This document shows positions 11,823 to 23,205 of a stretch of 64,000 bases of DNA, piece by piece; positions within the stretch are counted from its first letter, which is position 1, and each line of letters starts with the position of its first letter. Location: assembly GCA_023548195.1 (NCBI GenBank), contig JAJHZJ010000009.1, forward strand, positions 3,550,501 to 3,614,500. Direction: 5' to 3'. The notes under the pieces were generated by a model. That model was not told the DNA's origin. It ran no database searches and was given only the letters and a program-made list of their open reading frames with translations. The translations under genes were made by a program, and so were the position numbers. Source of the DNA: Bettongia penicillata ogilbyi. Taxonomy: Eukaryota > Chordata > Mammalia > Diprotodontia > Potoroidae.

Positions 11823-13988
11823 GAACAAATGGAACGATACATAAAACAGCAAACGGTAAGCAGCAGATCTAGGGTATGAATAATAAATACAAAAAGAATT
11901 AATGAAGGAAGAAATTGCTATGGGCTAGAGTTGTACAGAAGGTTTCTGGGAGGAAGTTAACGCTTTAGCTGCACCTTGAAGACATGGAACGGCATTATAA
12001 ACTGGGGGAATGGCATGCAATATTCTTTCTTTCCTTTTTTCCACTGGGGCAGCCCTTTTAAGGCCCCTAACTCTTCCTTAAATATAAATGGGATGTTCAA
12101 TTTCAGACTAGTCTGTGAAGACAAAGCCTGAGATTACCTATGGTAAACGAAACCCCGTCTAACAGCAGGGGCACAGTCTGTGAAACAGTAAGGATGCATG
12201 ATGAGTGTAAAGGCCATTAGTTGAGGAGAAGGATGGAGAAATTGCTTCCAGCCTTGTTCATGCTTGACTTAGCTGTTATCATATGCAGCTGAAACCGTAA
12301 AAGAAAGCTTTAAGCCTCCCTTTGGGAATAGAATTCCAACCCTAATCTTGGACTGAATTTGATTTAGCAAATAGATTCCCCCACACACATGCACTTAGAA
12401 TATATTGGGGGTGGAGGTCAGAAAAATCCAAATTATTTAGAAAATGTCTTCATAACATGACTACTGACCTACCCCACTTCTTTCTTTCCCCAGTCTCTAC
12501 CCCAATTTTCTCCTAGGGGAATAAGAGAGAAGTTTAATCTGATTGCCTGGGCTCTTATTTGGGGGTCTTGTTTTAAATTTCCATGGATTTAGCAGAGGCT
12601 GAAGATTCTGACTGTGCTTTCAAGGACAGAGCCTGAGAATCAGTAAAGGTACTGGATCATTACCCTTGAAGAGATTTTTGGTAGCCAGAATTTTAAGAGC
12701 TGGACAGAACCATGCTTACATATGAAACAAGTAAGGACTTGATCCAGTGTGATTTAGAGGCACTGAAAAATTTATTCCTCATCTTTCCTCTCAACTTTAA
12801 AGTCTTTCTGCCCTTGATAAAGAAATTCCACAATTAGCATTCATTTCTCTAGTATTTATCAGGAACCTCTCTATGTCCTTTTAAAAAACTGACAGCACCC
12901 CTCAGGAATGGGATAGGGGCTTCACATCCCTAATAGCTTAGTTAGAAGGAACTCATCGGACTGTCTTCTTCCTGACATAACAGCATGAGAGTATTGGAGC
13001 CATGGGGAATGGGGAGATACAAAGGAGAAATACCTAGGACAATTTTATCTAGGTTGGGGACTGGAAAGTATTTTCTCTGTATCTATCAGCAACATGGCAT
13101 ATGGTTCTCAAAAGGAAAAAGTATAATTCAAGTATGGAAGAAATTAGTTACCCGGTCCTATCACCCCAAGGGCATTTGCCCAACCTGTTTCCTGGAAGTC
13201 ATAGATCAAGGTAACTATAAGCACTGTCCTGCTGTGCTTTGGGGACCATAAAAGAGATCCTTCTAACACCTCAGGTGGAAGACAATATTCCTAGGGGAGA
13301 TGGAGCAGCATTTATAAGAGATTTTCTTTTTCCATGCTAGGGAATTGAATAAATGTACATTGTTTCCCATTATGGGGAAAGGGTACAGGTAGGGGGTGGC
13401 TATCATTCTGTAAATTAAAAAAAAACTATTATCACATAAAATTGAAACTAGGGATCTAGGATCCTCTAAGGATCAGCTGCAATAATAGCACAGCTGAAAT
13501 CAGAGGACCTTTACTGTGAATAGATTTGGTTTTGCAATGGTGCAGTGATGTGGAGGCTGGTTAGTTGATCCTAAGAATTATAATTGCAATATAGGTTGCT
13601 TGCCATTGCACTGGGCCATATAAACCAAAGAGTTAGGGATGGACCTTCACCCCAATTAATCCATTAGGCTCTCTTAGGTTTTTACTACAAAATAACACTC
13701 CTTGTTAAAAAACAAGATGAAGAATACATGAAGTGATAAGCAAGTTGAAACAAGATTTAACATATTTATATGGATGTGATATGTGTATGTATGTATATGT
13801 ATATGTATAAACAACTAAGTACATCTTGGTACTGTTGTACTTCCAGTAGCAAACATTTTAACCTATTTTTTTGCCATCAGTTTCTTAAAGGGGTCAAATA
13901 TTTTCCCCAACACCAACTATTTTAAGGTGCAATTGAACAAAATTGAACGTATAGTTTCATTTTTAAAACAGTGTATATGGTTGGTACC

Positions 13989-13990
<2 letters not shown>
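11823..13990. other. Unassigned intergenic interval
   Basis: About 2.2 kb with no named repeat and no gene. The 88-codon open frame at 12985-13251 (plus) has no recognised domain; I regard it as chance. An (AT/GT)-rich stretch lies at 13764-13810. Confidence 0.4.

Positions 13991-14033
<43 letters not shown>
13991..14033 (+). repeat. (AC)n microsatellite
   Basis: About 21 uninterrupted AC dinucleotides. Confidence 0.98.
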
Positions 14034-14034
<1 letters not shown>

Positions 14035-14917
14035 TAGTTCTTTAGCTGTTAGGCCTTTTACTTGACCACAGAGAAACATCTCAGAGCAGAAGAGAACAGT
14101 AAACCGGGCTCAGACATAAGGACTCATCATTTCAGATCTTTATACTTAGTGGGGAAAGTTGTGACCACACAGATTCTTCTTCATTGCCAACAGGACACTT
14201 CCTTGTAAGCTCTTTTAGGCATTTTCCTCTGATGTATTTTGCCTCTCCTTTTACCCCTATCCTTCTGCTATTCCAGACCTTTAAATTTAAATTCCCATAT
14301 TATCCATTTCCTGTATCACCTTATAGGAACCATATTTATCAACCACACTTCCTGGGGAATCAGAAACTCATAGGACTACTAGCCTGGCCCAAGTTAACCA
14401 GAAATCAGCAATGGGAGGTCCTGAGAAAAGTGATGCTAGTCTTTTTCTGTTTTCACACTTTCTTATAACAGGAATCCTAATGGAGGGAAGAGGAGAGTCC
14501 TGTTCTACTCCTTCTTTATGGTGGCTTTGGTTTGGCCATGATCCAGAGTACAGGCTTCTCAGGAGTGTCACTTTCCTGTTCTCCTTTTACCCTTTCCTGC
14601 TGCTTCTACCAAGGTCCCCAAAGTCCAAGGTACTGAGATCATTCTAGTTCCTTTGGGTGTATATTACCACCCAGAGCTTTAACTACAATAGCATCAATTT
14701 AGTCACCTATGACCACCCCAAATCCTTGTGCTTGGTGGGAAGTAATTGTCAGAATGCATAAGAAGGTTATAATTCTGAAAAGTTACTAGTTAGCATAATA
14801 CTAGAGCACATAGGATGAAATTATGGTCATCTGATGCACAAGCGTATTTGTTTACATCAACCCAAATATATCTGATTCCTTAAATAATCTCCTCAGCCAT
14901 CTCCTACTCCTATTCTT
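14034..14917. other. Unassigned intergenic interval
   Basis: Overlapping short frames at 14184-14647 on both strands without domain or conservation signal. No repeat recognised. Confidence 0.4.
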
Positions 14918-15117
14918 TTTTTTCTGGTTTTCTTTCTTTTTTAAATTTTTTTTATTTTCCCCAATTATATGTAGGAACAATTTTTGACATTCTTCTTTTA
15001 ACAGTTTTGAGTTCCAAATTCTATCGCTTCCACCCTCACAGAGATGGTAAGCAATCTGATGTGCAATCATGTATAACATTTCCATTTTAATCATTTTGTG
15101 TAAGAAAACTCTAAACA

Positions 15118-17880
15118 TGGAGTAGAAAGACAGACCTACTCTAGCTATCCCCTCAAAGGCCATAAAATACCTGTAAAAAATGACTCTAACAAATTTTAGA
15201 GCATCAGAAGCCACAAAACAACAGAGTGAAAGAGATTTCCAGCTAAGACTGCCTGGAAGACTGACAGGAAGGGTCACAGGGCTCAGAGTGGAATACAGCC
15301 CAGCCTTGGCTGCGCAGCACCAGCAAGGACAGGACTGAAGCAGGCTTCACGTCATGGAATCTTGAGCAGCAGTTGTGGCTACCAGACTCCTCAACTCACA
15401 AATGCCAAAGACAGATTCTAAGGTCAGTGAGAAAGTTCTTTCATCTTGGTGAGAAGGGAACTCAGTCTGGCCTGACCCCAGGGTCACAGTGGTTGCTGAG
15501 GCAGCAGCAACCATTTTAGGAGCCCTCAGCTTAAAACCCCTGAGGGAATCAAGCAGCTGATCTGGATCTCAACCCTGAGTGGCAGACCTGGGGTAAAGAG
15601 GAGCTCTGGCGAAGTGGAGCTGGAGGCAGTTGTGGAGAGGGAATTCTATCCACAGATCCTGGGCAAAAAAGTTTGTGGTTGCTCCCAGATCAGAGTTCAG
15701 GTCTCCCTTGATTGTGTCATGTTGGAGGAACTGAGAACTTACAGGTCCCTAGAATATATCCTCCTCTTGACAAAAGACTCAAAAGTCAATTAACTGGCTG
15801 GGAAAATGTCCAAAAAAGGGGAAAAAATATGACTATAAAAGTTTACTTTCTTGGTGAACAGGTATTTTCTTCTATCCTTTCAGATGAGGAAGAACAATGT
15901 ATACCATCAGAGGAAGACATAAAAGTCAAGGCTTCTGCATCCTAAACCTCCAAAATACATATGCAATGATGTCAGGTCATGGAAGAGCTCAAAGAGAATT
16001 TTGAAAATCAAGTTAGACAGGTGGAGGAAAAACTGGGAAGAGAAATGAGAGAGAAGCAAGAAAAGCATGAAAAATGGGTCAATACCTTGGTAAAGGAGAC
16101 CCAAAAAAATGTGGAAGAAAATAACATCTTGAAAAATAGGCTCATTCAATTGGCAAAAGAGGTTCAAAAAGCCAATGAGGAGAAGAATGCTTTCAAAACC
16201 AGAATTAGACAAATGGAAAAAGAGGTTCAAAAGCTCACTGAAGAAAATAGTTCTCTCAAAATTAGAATGGAACAGATGGAGGCTAATGACTTTATGAGAA
16301 ACCAAGAAATCACAAAACAAAACCAAAAGAATGAAAAAATGGAAGAGAATGTGAAATATCTCATGGGAAAAACAACTGACCTGGAAAATAGATCCAGGAG
16401 AGACAATTTAAAAATTATGGGATTGCCTGAAAGCCATGATCAAAAAAAGAGCCTAGACATCATCTTTCATGAAATTGTCAAGGAAAATTGCCCTGATATT
16501 CTAGAACCAGAGGGCAAAATAAGTATTGAAAGAATCCATCAATCACCACCTGAAAGAGATCCAAAAAGAGAAACTCCTAGGAACATTGTGGCCAAATTCC
16601 AGAATTCCCAAGTCAAGGAGAAAATATTGCAAGCAGCCAGAAAGAAACATTTTGAGTTTGTGGAAATATAATCAGTAGATTTACCAGCTTCTACATTAAG
16701 GGATCAAAGGGCCTGGAATATGATATTCCAGAAGTCAAAGGAACTAGGATTAAAACCAATAATCACTTACCCAGCAAAACTGAGTATAAAACTCCAAGGG
16801 AAGAAATGGTCATTCAATGAAATAGTGGACCTTCAAGCATTCTTGATGAAAAGACCAGAGTTAAATAGAAAAATTTGACTTTTAAACACAAGAATCTAGA
16901 GAAGTATAAAAAGGTAAACAGGAAAGAGAAATCATAAGGTACTTACTAAAGTTTAACTGTTTACTTTCCTACATGGAAAGATAATATTTGTTATTCTTGA
17001 GACTTTTCTCAGTATTTGGGTAGTTGGAGAGATTATATACATATAGACAGAGGTCACAGGTTGAGTTGAATAGGAAGAGATGCTATCTAAAAAGAAAAAA
17101 GTTAAGGGATGAGAGGAACATATTGGGAGGAGAAAAGGAGAGATAGAATGGGTTAAATTATCTCTCATAAAAGAGGCAAGAAAAAGTGTTTCCAATAGAG
17201 GGGTAAAGGAGGGAGGTAAGTGGGAAAAAGTGAAGCTTACTCTTATCACATTTAGTTTAAGGGGGGATAACATGCACATTCAATTTTGTATGAAAATCTA
17301 ACACTATAGAAATGTAGGGGAGAAGGGGATAAGTGGGTGGGGAGATGACAGAAGGGAGGGCAAATGGGAAGAGGGAGTAATTAGAAGTAAACACTTTTGT
17401 GGAGAGACAAAGTCACAAGAGAGAATAGAATAAATGAGGGGCAGGATAGGATGGAGGAAAATATAGTTTTTCACAACATGACTATTACGGCAGTCTTTTG
17501 CATAACTACACATATATAGCCTATATTGAATTGCCTTCTCAGTGGGGAGGGAGGAAGGGAGAGAAGTTGGAATTCAGAGTTTTAGGAACAAATATTGAAA
17601 ATTGTTTTTGCACACAACTGGGAAATAAGAAATACAAGGTCATGGGGTATAGAAATTTATCTTGCCCTATGAGAAAAGAAAGAAGATGGGGATAAAGGAA
17701 AGGAGGGATGTGGTAGAAGGGAGGGCAGATTGAGGAAAGAGTAATCAGATTGCATGGTTTCTTGGGTGGGGAGAGGGAAGAGATAGAGAGAAAATTTGGA
17801 ACTCACAATCTCGTGGAAATGAATGTTGAAAACAAAAAATCAATAAATAAATTGTAAAAAAGGAGAACTATTAACAAAGA
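15118..17880 (+). mobile_element. HAL1 (half-L1) retrotransposon, copy B
   Basis: Near-complete ORF1-only L1 derivative inserted in an older minus-strand L1. The 5' end 'ggagtagaaagacagacct' matches copy A. A 5' region of about 690 bases is followed by the broken ORF1 (15806-16878) and a purine-rich 3' region ending in 'aataaataaattgtaaaaaa' (17840-17863). Flanks carry an imperfect target-site duplication: 15102-15117 (aagaaaactctaaaca) and 17881-17897 (aggaaaacctctaaaca). The mutated flanks and the ORF1 stops show it is older than copy C. No ORF2 sequence is present between ORF1 and the tail, which separates it from a truncated L1. Confidence 0.88.
15806..16878 (+). pseudogene. Broken HAL1/L1 ORF1
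   Basis: ORF1-type protein relic in one main frame from the ATG at 15829 to the terminal TGA at 16876-16878, interrupted by TAA at 15943, TGA at 15967 and TAA at 16669. The longest intact piece (15979-16671, 230 codons) is the coiled coil plus the RRM ('NRSRRDNLKIMGLPE') and the start of the C-terminal domain; the rest, including 'IITYPAKLSI', continues in the same frame after the last stop. The ATG at 15806 opens a frame that ends at TGA overlapping the 15829 ATG (ATGA overlap). Confidence 0.88.
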
Positions 17881-18552
17881 AAGGAAAACCTCTAAACAGG
17901 AAGAAGAAAGAAAAAGGAAGAAAGAAAGAGAAAAATGGCATGCCTCAATCTACATTCAGATGCCATAGTTTTTTCTCTGGAGGTGGATAGTTTTTCCCAT
18001 CATGAGTCCTAGGAATTGTCTTGGATCATTGTACTGCTGAAAATAACTAAGTCATTCATAGTTATTCATCATACAACATTGCTATTGTTCTCTTGCTTCT
18101 GCTCACTGTACTCTGTATCAGTTCATTTAAGTATCTTTAAGTTTTCCTGAAATCATGCTTGTCATTTTTTTGCAGCACAATAGTATTCCATCACAATCAC
18201 ATACAACAACTTGTTCAGCCATTCCTCAATTGATGGGTATCCTCTTCATTTCCAATTCTTTGCCACTATAAAAAGAGCTGCTATAAATATTTTTGTACAA
18301 ATAGATTCCCCTTTTTGATCTTTCTGGGATATAGTTCTAGCAGTGACATTGCTGTATCAAAGGGTGTTTTTTTAGTTTTATAGCCCTTTGGGCATAGTTT
18401 CAAATTGCTCTCCAGAATGGTTGAATCAGTTCACAACTCCACCAACAATGCAGTGTCCCAGTTTTCCTATATCCCCTCCAACATTATCGTTTTTCTTCTC
18501 CTGTCCATATTAACCAATCTGATGGGTATGAGGTCTATCTAACACTATTCTT

Positions 18553-19644
18553 ACCTATATATTCATATACACATAGATGCATTTCTAGAAGGAACTCAAA
18601 GAAGTTATTCTAAGTTTCACAGTTAAAATCATTTTGCTATCTAAAACCTTTGATGTCAGTTGTTTAAGGCAGATTTAAGTCTCAAAATGTGCTGAATGCT
18701 ACTAAATTCTGAAATCCAGCTTAAAAGGTCTTCAGAAGACAGTAAATATGAAGCTTTGAGAACCCAAACATCAGAGTACAGAAGGTAAAACAAACCATTT
18801 GACTTCCCCTCCCTCCCTGTGCCTCTCACTCCACCCCAGTCCTGCCACTAACACCCCAGTATCTCCTGGAAAGCTTCCACAGCCATAACCTAAAGGCTAA
18901 AAAACAAAAACCAACTCCAGCACCCTCCTCCCTCTCTTCTACCCCAGTAAAAAAAAGCCAGGATCCTCCAAGCCTGTCTTCACTCCCTAGTCAGATGGAA
19001 TGGGAGCCAAGGCTGTCTTTGTTCTGAAACCTGAGACAGCACAGGGCACATAGAAGGAGTCTTTGGAGAGCCAGCATTCCTAACAAGACTGATTCTGATT
19101 TCATCTGCTTTTACTGTTGAATCATAATGTTTTCATCTTGGAAAGGCAGTAAACACAAGTCCCTCCTCCTCCCTCTCCCCACCTCCCACTTTTCTTTTTT
19201 TCTCCCAATTTCCTTTGAAGTTTGGAAGCTTTTTCATTACAACTTTCTTTTTCTTCCAATTATTGCCTGATGTGATTCCTTTTAGCAAGCAGGTTACTTG
19301 CCTGATTTAGCATGTACTCTGGCTCTCACTCCCCCCACCTCCTCCTTCTCTTTTGGCCATGGCTCAGCCATGCTTGTGTTCACAGTGCCACCTGCAGGTA
19401 CTTTTCAGTTTTGCTTAGAGGAAAAGATTGCACCTCGTGCCTCTCCATCTGTCCAGAGTGGGAGTGCGGAGGAGGAACTCCATCCCTGCTGAACAGAGTG
19501 AAGGCAGAGTCTAAGTGGACATCCCTGACCAAAATTCGGAAGCAAAGGAAGACTGTGTTTGGCATCTGGCCCCCTTCAGCATCCTCCCATAACCCTACTG
19601 GTCTATGCTCTTAAAGTTCCATACCCCTTTTAATTCCAGTCCTT
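18553..19644. other. Unassigned, comparatively C-rich interval
   Basis: About 1.1 kb of non-repetitive-looking sequence with CT-rich patches (18800-18960, 19160-19210, 19330-19360). Overlapping open frames of 60-100 codons at 19298-19614 lie on both strands; I see no domain, so no gene is called. A 10-base palindrome 'acctgcaggt' lies at 19391-19400. Confidence 0.4.
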
Positions 19645-19880
19645 TAATAATAACAATAATTTATGTATAGCTTTATAGTTTGCAAGGCACTCTACATATG
19701 TTGTCTCAGTTGGTCCTCAATGAAACAACCCCTTAGGAACATGCTGTTATTATTCCTGCCTAACACATGAGAAAGCTGAGGCTGAGAGAAGTAAAATGAC
19801 TTGACCAACATCACATAACTAGTGGCTGAGGTAGGATTTGAATTCAAGCCTTTGTCATTTCAAGAACAATACTGATGCTC
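19645..19880 (+). mobile_element. MIR/THER1-like CORE-SINE
   Basis: Plan as at 4283: 'ataataacaataatttatgt', 'gtttgcaaggcactctaca', 'gaaagctgaggctgagagaa', 'acttgaccaacatcacata', 'gtaggatttgaattcaagcc'. Confidence 0.75.
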
Positions 19881-20334
19881 CTGTCATCCCCAAGTCTTGA
19901 ATCTCATAGGCTCCTTCCTCCACTACCACCCCATCTAGGATTTTTTGGTGCCATGTTCCCCCATATGAACCATGAATAGTTTCCATCTATCCCTTCAAGA
20001 TGCCTTTCAAAGTTACTATTAGCTAGCCTGAGCAGTTAAAGTCTTCCCCTTCTATCTTATTAAAGAAAGGAGTAGAGAAACTCAAAAGATGATGGATGTA
20101 AAGCACATTGCTAAGTTTTAATTGTTATATTATCCATCAATAACAAGAAGAATTTACTTTTAGATGTAAATTTTTTATTCATTTTAAACTTAAATACAAA
20201 ACATGAAAAGAAAAAAAGAACATTTCTGTATACACAGCAGCACATGAGAGGATTCAATATAAAATAATGAATGTCCACTTTAAGAAAATTTATGTAATAA
20301 ATACTACACATTGTTTTTAAAGTTCTTCAGCTTT
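19881..20334. other. Unassigned interval, AT-rich at its end
   Basis: Nothing recognised; A/T-rich from 20100 onward. Confidence 0.4.
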
Positions 20335-20879
20335 TATTTACTTCCTTTTAGGTTTTCTTTTGTTCTCTGCTATTCATTTTTTACTTTATTTTTTCTCCCT
20401 CCCTTCTCCCCTCCCCCTACTCTACCCTAGAGGAAGCTACAATTAAATGGGGATGATATATATACATATACATAAATATCTATAAACATACACATATATA
20501 CATATATATGACTGTATTATGCATATTTCTGCATGTCATTTCTTTCTCTGGAGGTGGAGAGTATCTTTCTTCATAGGTCCAAGTCTTTCCATGTTTTTCT
20601 AAATAAACCAGCTCATCATTTCTTGTATCACTACAATATTCCAACACAATCATATCATATCTGAGAGATTGCCTATGAAAGTTTTGTTCCCCAAGTTTTC
20701 TGTTTTCCTTCTATTCTTGGCTACTTTGGTTTTATTTATACAAGAAAATTTTAATTTAACATAACCAAAATTATCCATTTTGTATTTCAAAAATCTTCTC
20801 ATCTTATAATACAGTTTAAGGTCTGTTACTGCTAAATATCCTTCCTTTACATTTTTCCCCCTTCATTCCTTTGAAATTC
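20335..20879 (-). mobile_element. L1 3' fragment (5'-truncated)
   Basis: Minus-strand L1 3' UTR: 'ctccctcccttctcccctcc', 'tctctggaggtggagagtat' and 'aaccagctcatcatttcttg', then more internal L1 sequence ('ccaaaattatccattttgta', 'atacagtttaaggtctg'). Confidence 0.7.
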
Positions 20880-21250
20880 TTGATCTTTAACAATAAGAAT
20901 TTATAACAGCTTAAAATGTAAAACCCAAGGGATACAAAAAAAAGCAAAATTGGAATCCTCAAGGATCTCCCATTCTAAAGGGAGACAATATCTAAGCAAT
21001 GATTGTGGACATACAAGAAAAATTAGGGAAAATGAGAGATAATCTCAGAAAGTGTCTTGCAGAAGGTGGCATCTGAGCTGACTCTTGAAGGAAGCCAGGA
21101 AGAGGTAGTGAGGAGAGAGAGCATTCCAGGCAAGAGAGACAACCAGTGCAAAGAAGCAGAGTTGGAAGATGGAGGATCGTGTTCAAGAAACAGCAAGACA
21201 GAAGGGAATAAAGTATAAGGAAAAGCAGACAGCTAGCAACTGTCATCACA
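20880..21250 (-). mobile_element. L2 LINE fragment, 3' part
   Basis: Reverse-orientation L2: tail 'ggatctcccattctaaaggg' then 'ggtggcatctgagctgactc' and 'gcattccaggcaagagag', which are the antisense of the C-terminal coding part and 3' UTR of L2 as seen in plus orientation at 56.9-57.4 kb. Confidence 0.75.
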
Positions 21251-21515
21251 GAGGAGAAAACCCAGAGAGGTTAATGACTTGTCCAAAGGTACAGAGGTAG
21301 TAAGAACTGATTCAAACCCAGGTCATTTTATTTGGGAATCCAACATTCTTTCTGCAACACCATGCATGCTGCCTTTGGTCATTGCCTGCTCTGTGATTTT
21401 GGAGAGTCATTTTACCAATCTAGGTTGCAGTTTTATTACCCATTAAATAAAGGGCGGGATCAGATGATTTCTGAGGTCCTTTCTAGACTAAGATTCTATA
21501 TAAAGCCTCCGTAAA
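21251..21515 (+). mobile_element. MIR-like SINE fragments
   Basis: Two degenerate plus-strand blocks: 'ggttaatgacttgtccaaag' with 'agtaagaactgattcaaacc' (21268-21320), and 'cagttttattacccattaaa' with 'gatttctgaggtcctttcta' (21428-21487). They may be parts of two SINEs. Confidence 0.55.
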
Positions 21516-21549
21516 TGCAAAAGAGAGATCTTAGCAAAGTCCTATGGGA

Positions 21550-21760
21550 AATTTGGGGAGGAATCCATTCAATTCAATTCAACAGATGATGATTCAGTTC
21601 ACACTCTTTAAAGGCACTGTGCTAGGTAGTGGGTTATGTTCAACTGGTGGGACAAGGAGGGAAAATGTCAAAGGAGGCTTCCTAGAGGAGGTAACAAAAG
21701 ACCTAGATCTTACAAGGAGGAAAGGACTTTAACAAAAGGTGATGAAGGAAAAGCATCCAG
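21550..21760 (-). mobile_element. L2 LINE fragment
   Basis: Antisense L2 tail 'aaggcactgtgctaggtagt' followed by 'aaaggaggcttcctagagga', the usual order of antisense L2. Confidence 0.55.
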
Positions 21761-21794
21761 AAATGGTAGTGTCTTGGTGGTTTGCCCAGAAGGC

Positions 21795-21895
21795 AAATCA
21801 AGAGTCAAGGATGGAAGTAGTGGTGAGTTTCCCTGTCCTTGGAAGTATTTAAGCAAAAACTGGATGATCACCTCTCAGAGAAGTTGCGGTGGGGA
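21795..21895 (+). mobile_element. CR1/L3-like repeat fragment
   Basis: Resembles the block 'ggtattcaagcaaaggctgga' of the repeat also found at 38.0/39.1 kb: 'gtatttaagcaaaaactgga' followed by 'tgatcacctctcagagaag'. Confidence 0.5.
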
Positions 21896-23019
21896 TTTCT
21901 TTTGGGTGTGTGTTGTACTGATGAATTTGCTTCCCACTTTCAAATTTTGAAATTTCCCACTAGTCAAATTTTGTAACTCTGACTCTGTAATGTCAATCTT
22001 AGAACCTTTCATTGGTTATAACTTAGACATTTATCTCTACCCTAGCTACTTCATACATCTCTTATCTTTTTTTTCTTATGAAGTCAGCAAGAACATCATG
22101 TTCTCTCATCACTTGGCTGGCAATAGTTACCGGAAATATGATAAAAAACACCCCTAGATTTGCTTCAGCAACAAAATAAAGCCCAACTCTCCAGTGATTC
22201 AGAAATCATCTCGTACTAAATAGTATCAAAGTTCAGTCAATAAATTTCGTTTCTTGAGAAGAGAACGTGGAAACACACTGGTCAACCACGATGCTACATT
22301 TCCTTAAAGATAGGAAAGGAGGATGTAGAGGGGAAAAAGTCTCCAACTTGACCAATGCAAATGATGACTTATTGCAACCAAGACAGGCAGCAAAGATATT
22401 AATATCAGTGGGTCCAACTTAGGAAGAAGGGGTTGAAAGCCTATAGTGCTTTGAAATGAGTCATTTCCTTATTTATTGCATCTCTGTTATATGTGGCCTT
22501 AAGGACATTTCTTGATTGGGTTTCCTAACTCTCTAACTCAGGACTTAACTGTGAAAAGGGCCAGATCAACCTTGGCAAATCATAAATTTAACAGGGCAGC
22601 AACCTTGCCTCCTCTTTCTTTTGTTTCCTTCAGAATGGAGTGATATGTGAACCTCTTATTCCAAGAAAGAATTTACTCCTGGATTTGGCAAATTTGAATC
22701 CCAAAGGTCATATTTCTGAAGTCTCAGGGGAAAAAAAGTCAATGAAAGGGAAGCAAGGAAATGGCAGTAACTGGAGGCCTTTGAAAAAAAAAATCAACTG
22801 TGGCTCCATCACAGGGAGGAAGAAACAATAGTTGACCAAAGCACCAGCCTCACTGTAAACCCTCTGCTCATCTAATGAAATTTAGCAACTTGTTCTGTTG
22901 GTAAATCATTCTTCAAAGCTCCCTCTCTCAATATCCAATCAATTTCCTTTCTCAAAAAACATGTAGTTCTTCAAGGGCTCCTGCCCCTACAACCTACTCC
23001 CTGAGTTCTACCATCTTAA
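21896..23019. other. Unassigned interval with one acceptor-like site
   Basis: No repeat recognised. 22605-22634 is a strong pyrimidine tract ending in CAG before a 63-codon open frame (22640-22831); see findings. Confidence 0.35.
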
Positions 23020-23205
23020 AGAAGGTGGCATGGAATAGTGGAAACAATACTGGATTCAGAATTCGGAGACCTGGGTTCTAATCCCAGGTTTTCCACTAAA
23101 TCATTGTGTGAACTTGATCAAGTTACTTTACTACTCAAGGCCTCTGTTTGCTCGACTGTAAAATGAGGCATTGACCATGTGATCCCTAACTTACCCCCTA
23201 GAGTC
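23020..23205 (+). mobile_element. MIR-like CORE-SINE
   Basis: Order preserved: 'gatggcatg'-type head (here 'aaggtggcatggaatagtgg'), 'agacctgggttctaatccca', 'gtgtgaacttgatcaagtta' and 'gactgtaaaatgaggcattg'. Confidence 0.75.

Larger units (their letters stand above)
14918..18544 (-). mobile_element. L1 3' fragment (5'-truncated), split by HAL1 copy B
   Basis: Minus-strand L1. The 3' end is the T-rich start (about 14918-14958) with 'ttttattttccccaattata', then the 3' UTR up to 15117. It resumes at 17898 and carries the ORF2 3' part: 'acttgttcagccattcctca', 'ctccagaatggttgaatca' and 'caccaacaatgcagtgtccc'. The same 3' end appears at 26.1 and 57.9 kb. Possible flanking duplication 'ctattctt' at 14910-14917 and 18545-18552. 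Truncated at its 5' end, as most L1 copies are. Confidence 0.85.

Noticed and set aside
12985..13251. 88-codon frame with a Cys pair, considered as a retroviral remnant
   Set aside because: No retroviral motif or neighbouring gene remnants; short enough to be chance.
15907..16326. 139-codon minus-strand frame (Phe/Leu-rich)
   Set aside because: Shadow of the ORF1 coiled coil on the opposite strand; the same shadow appears at 32911-33189.
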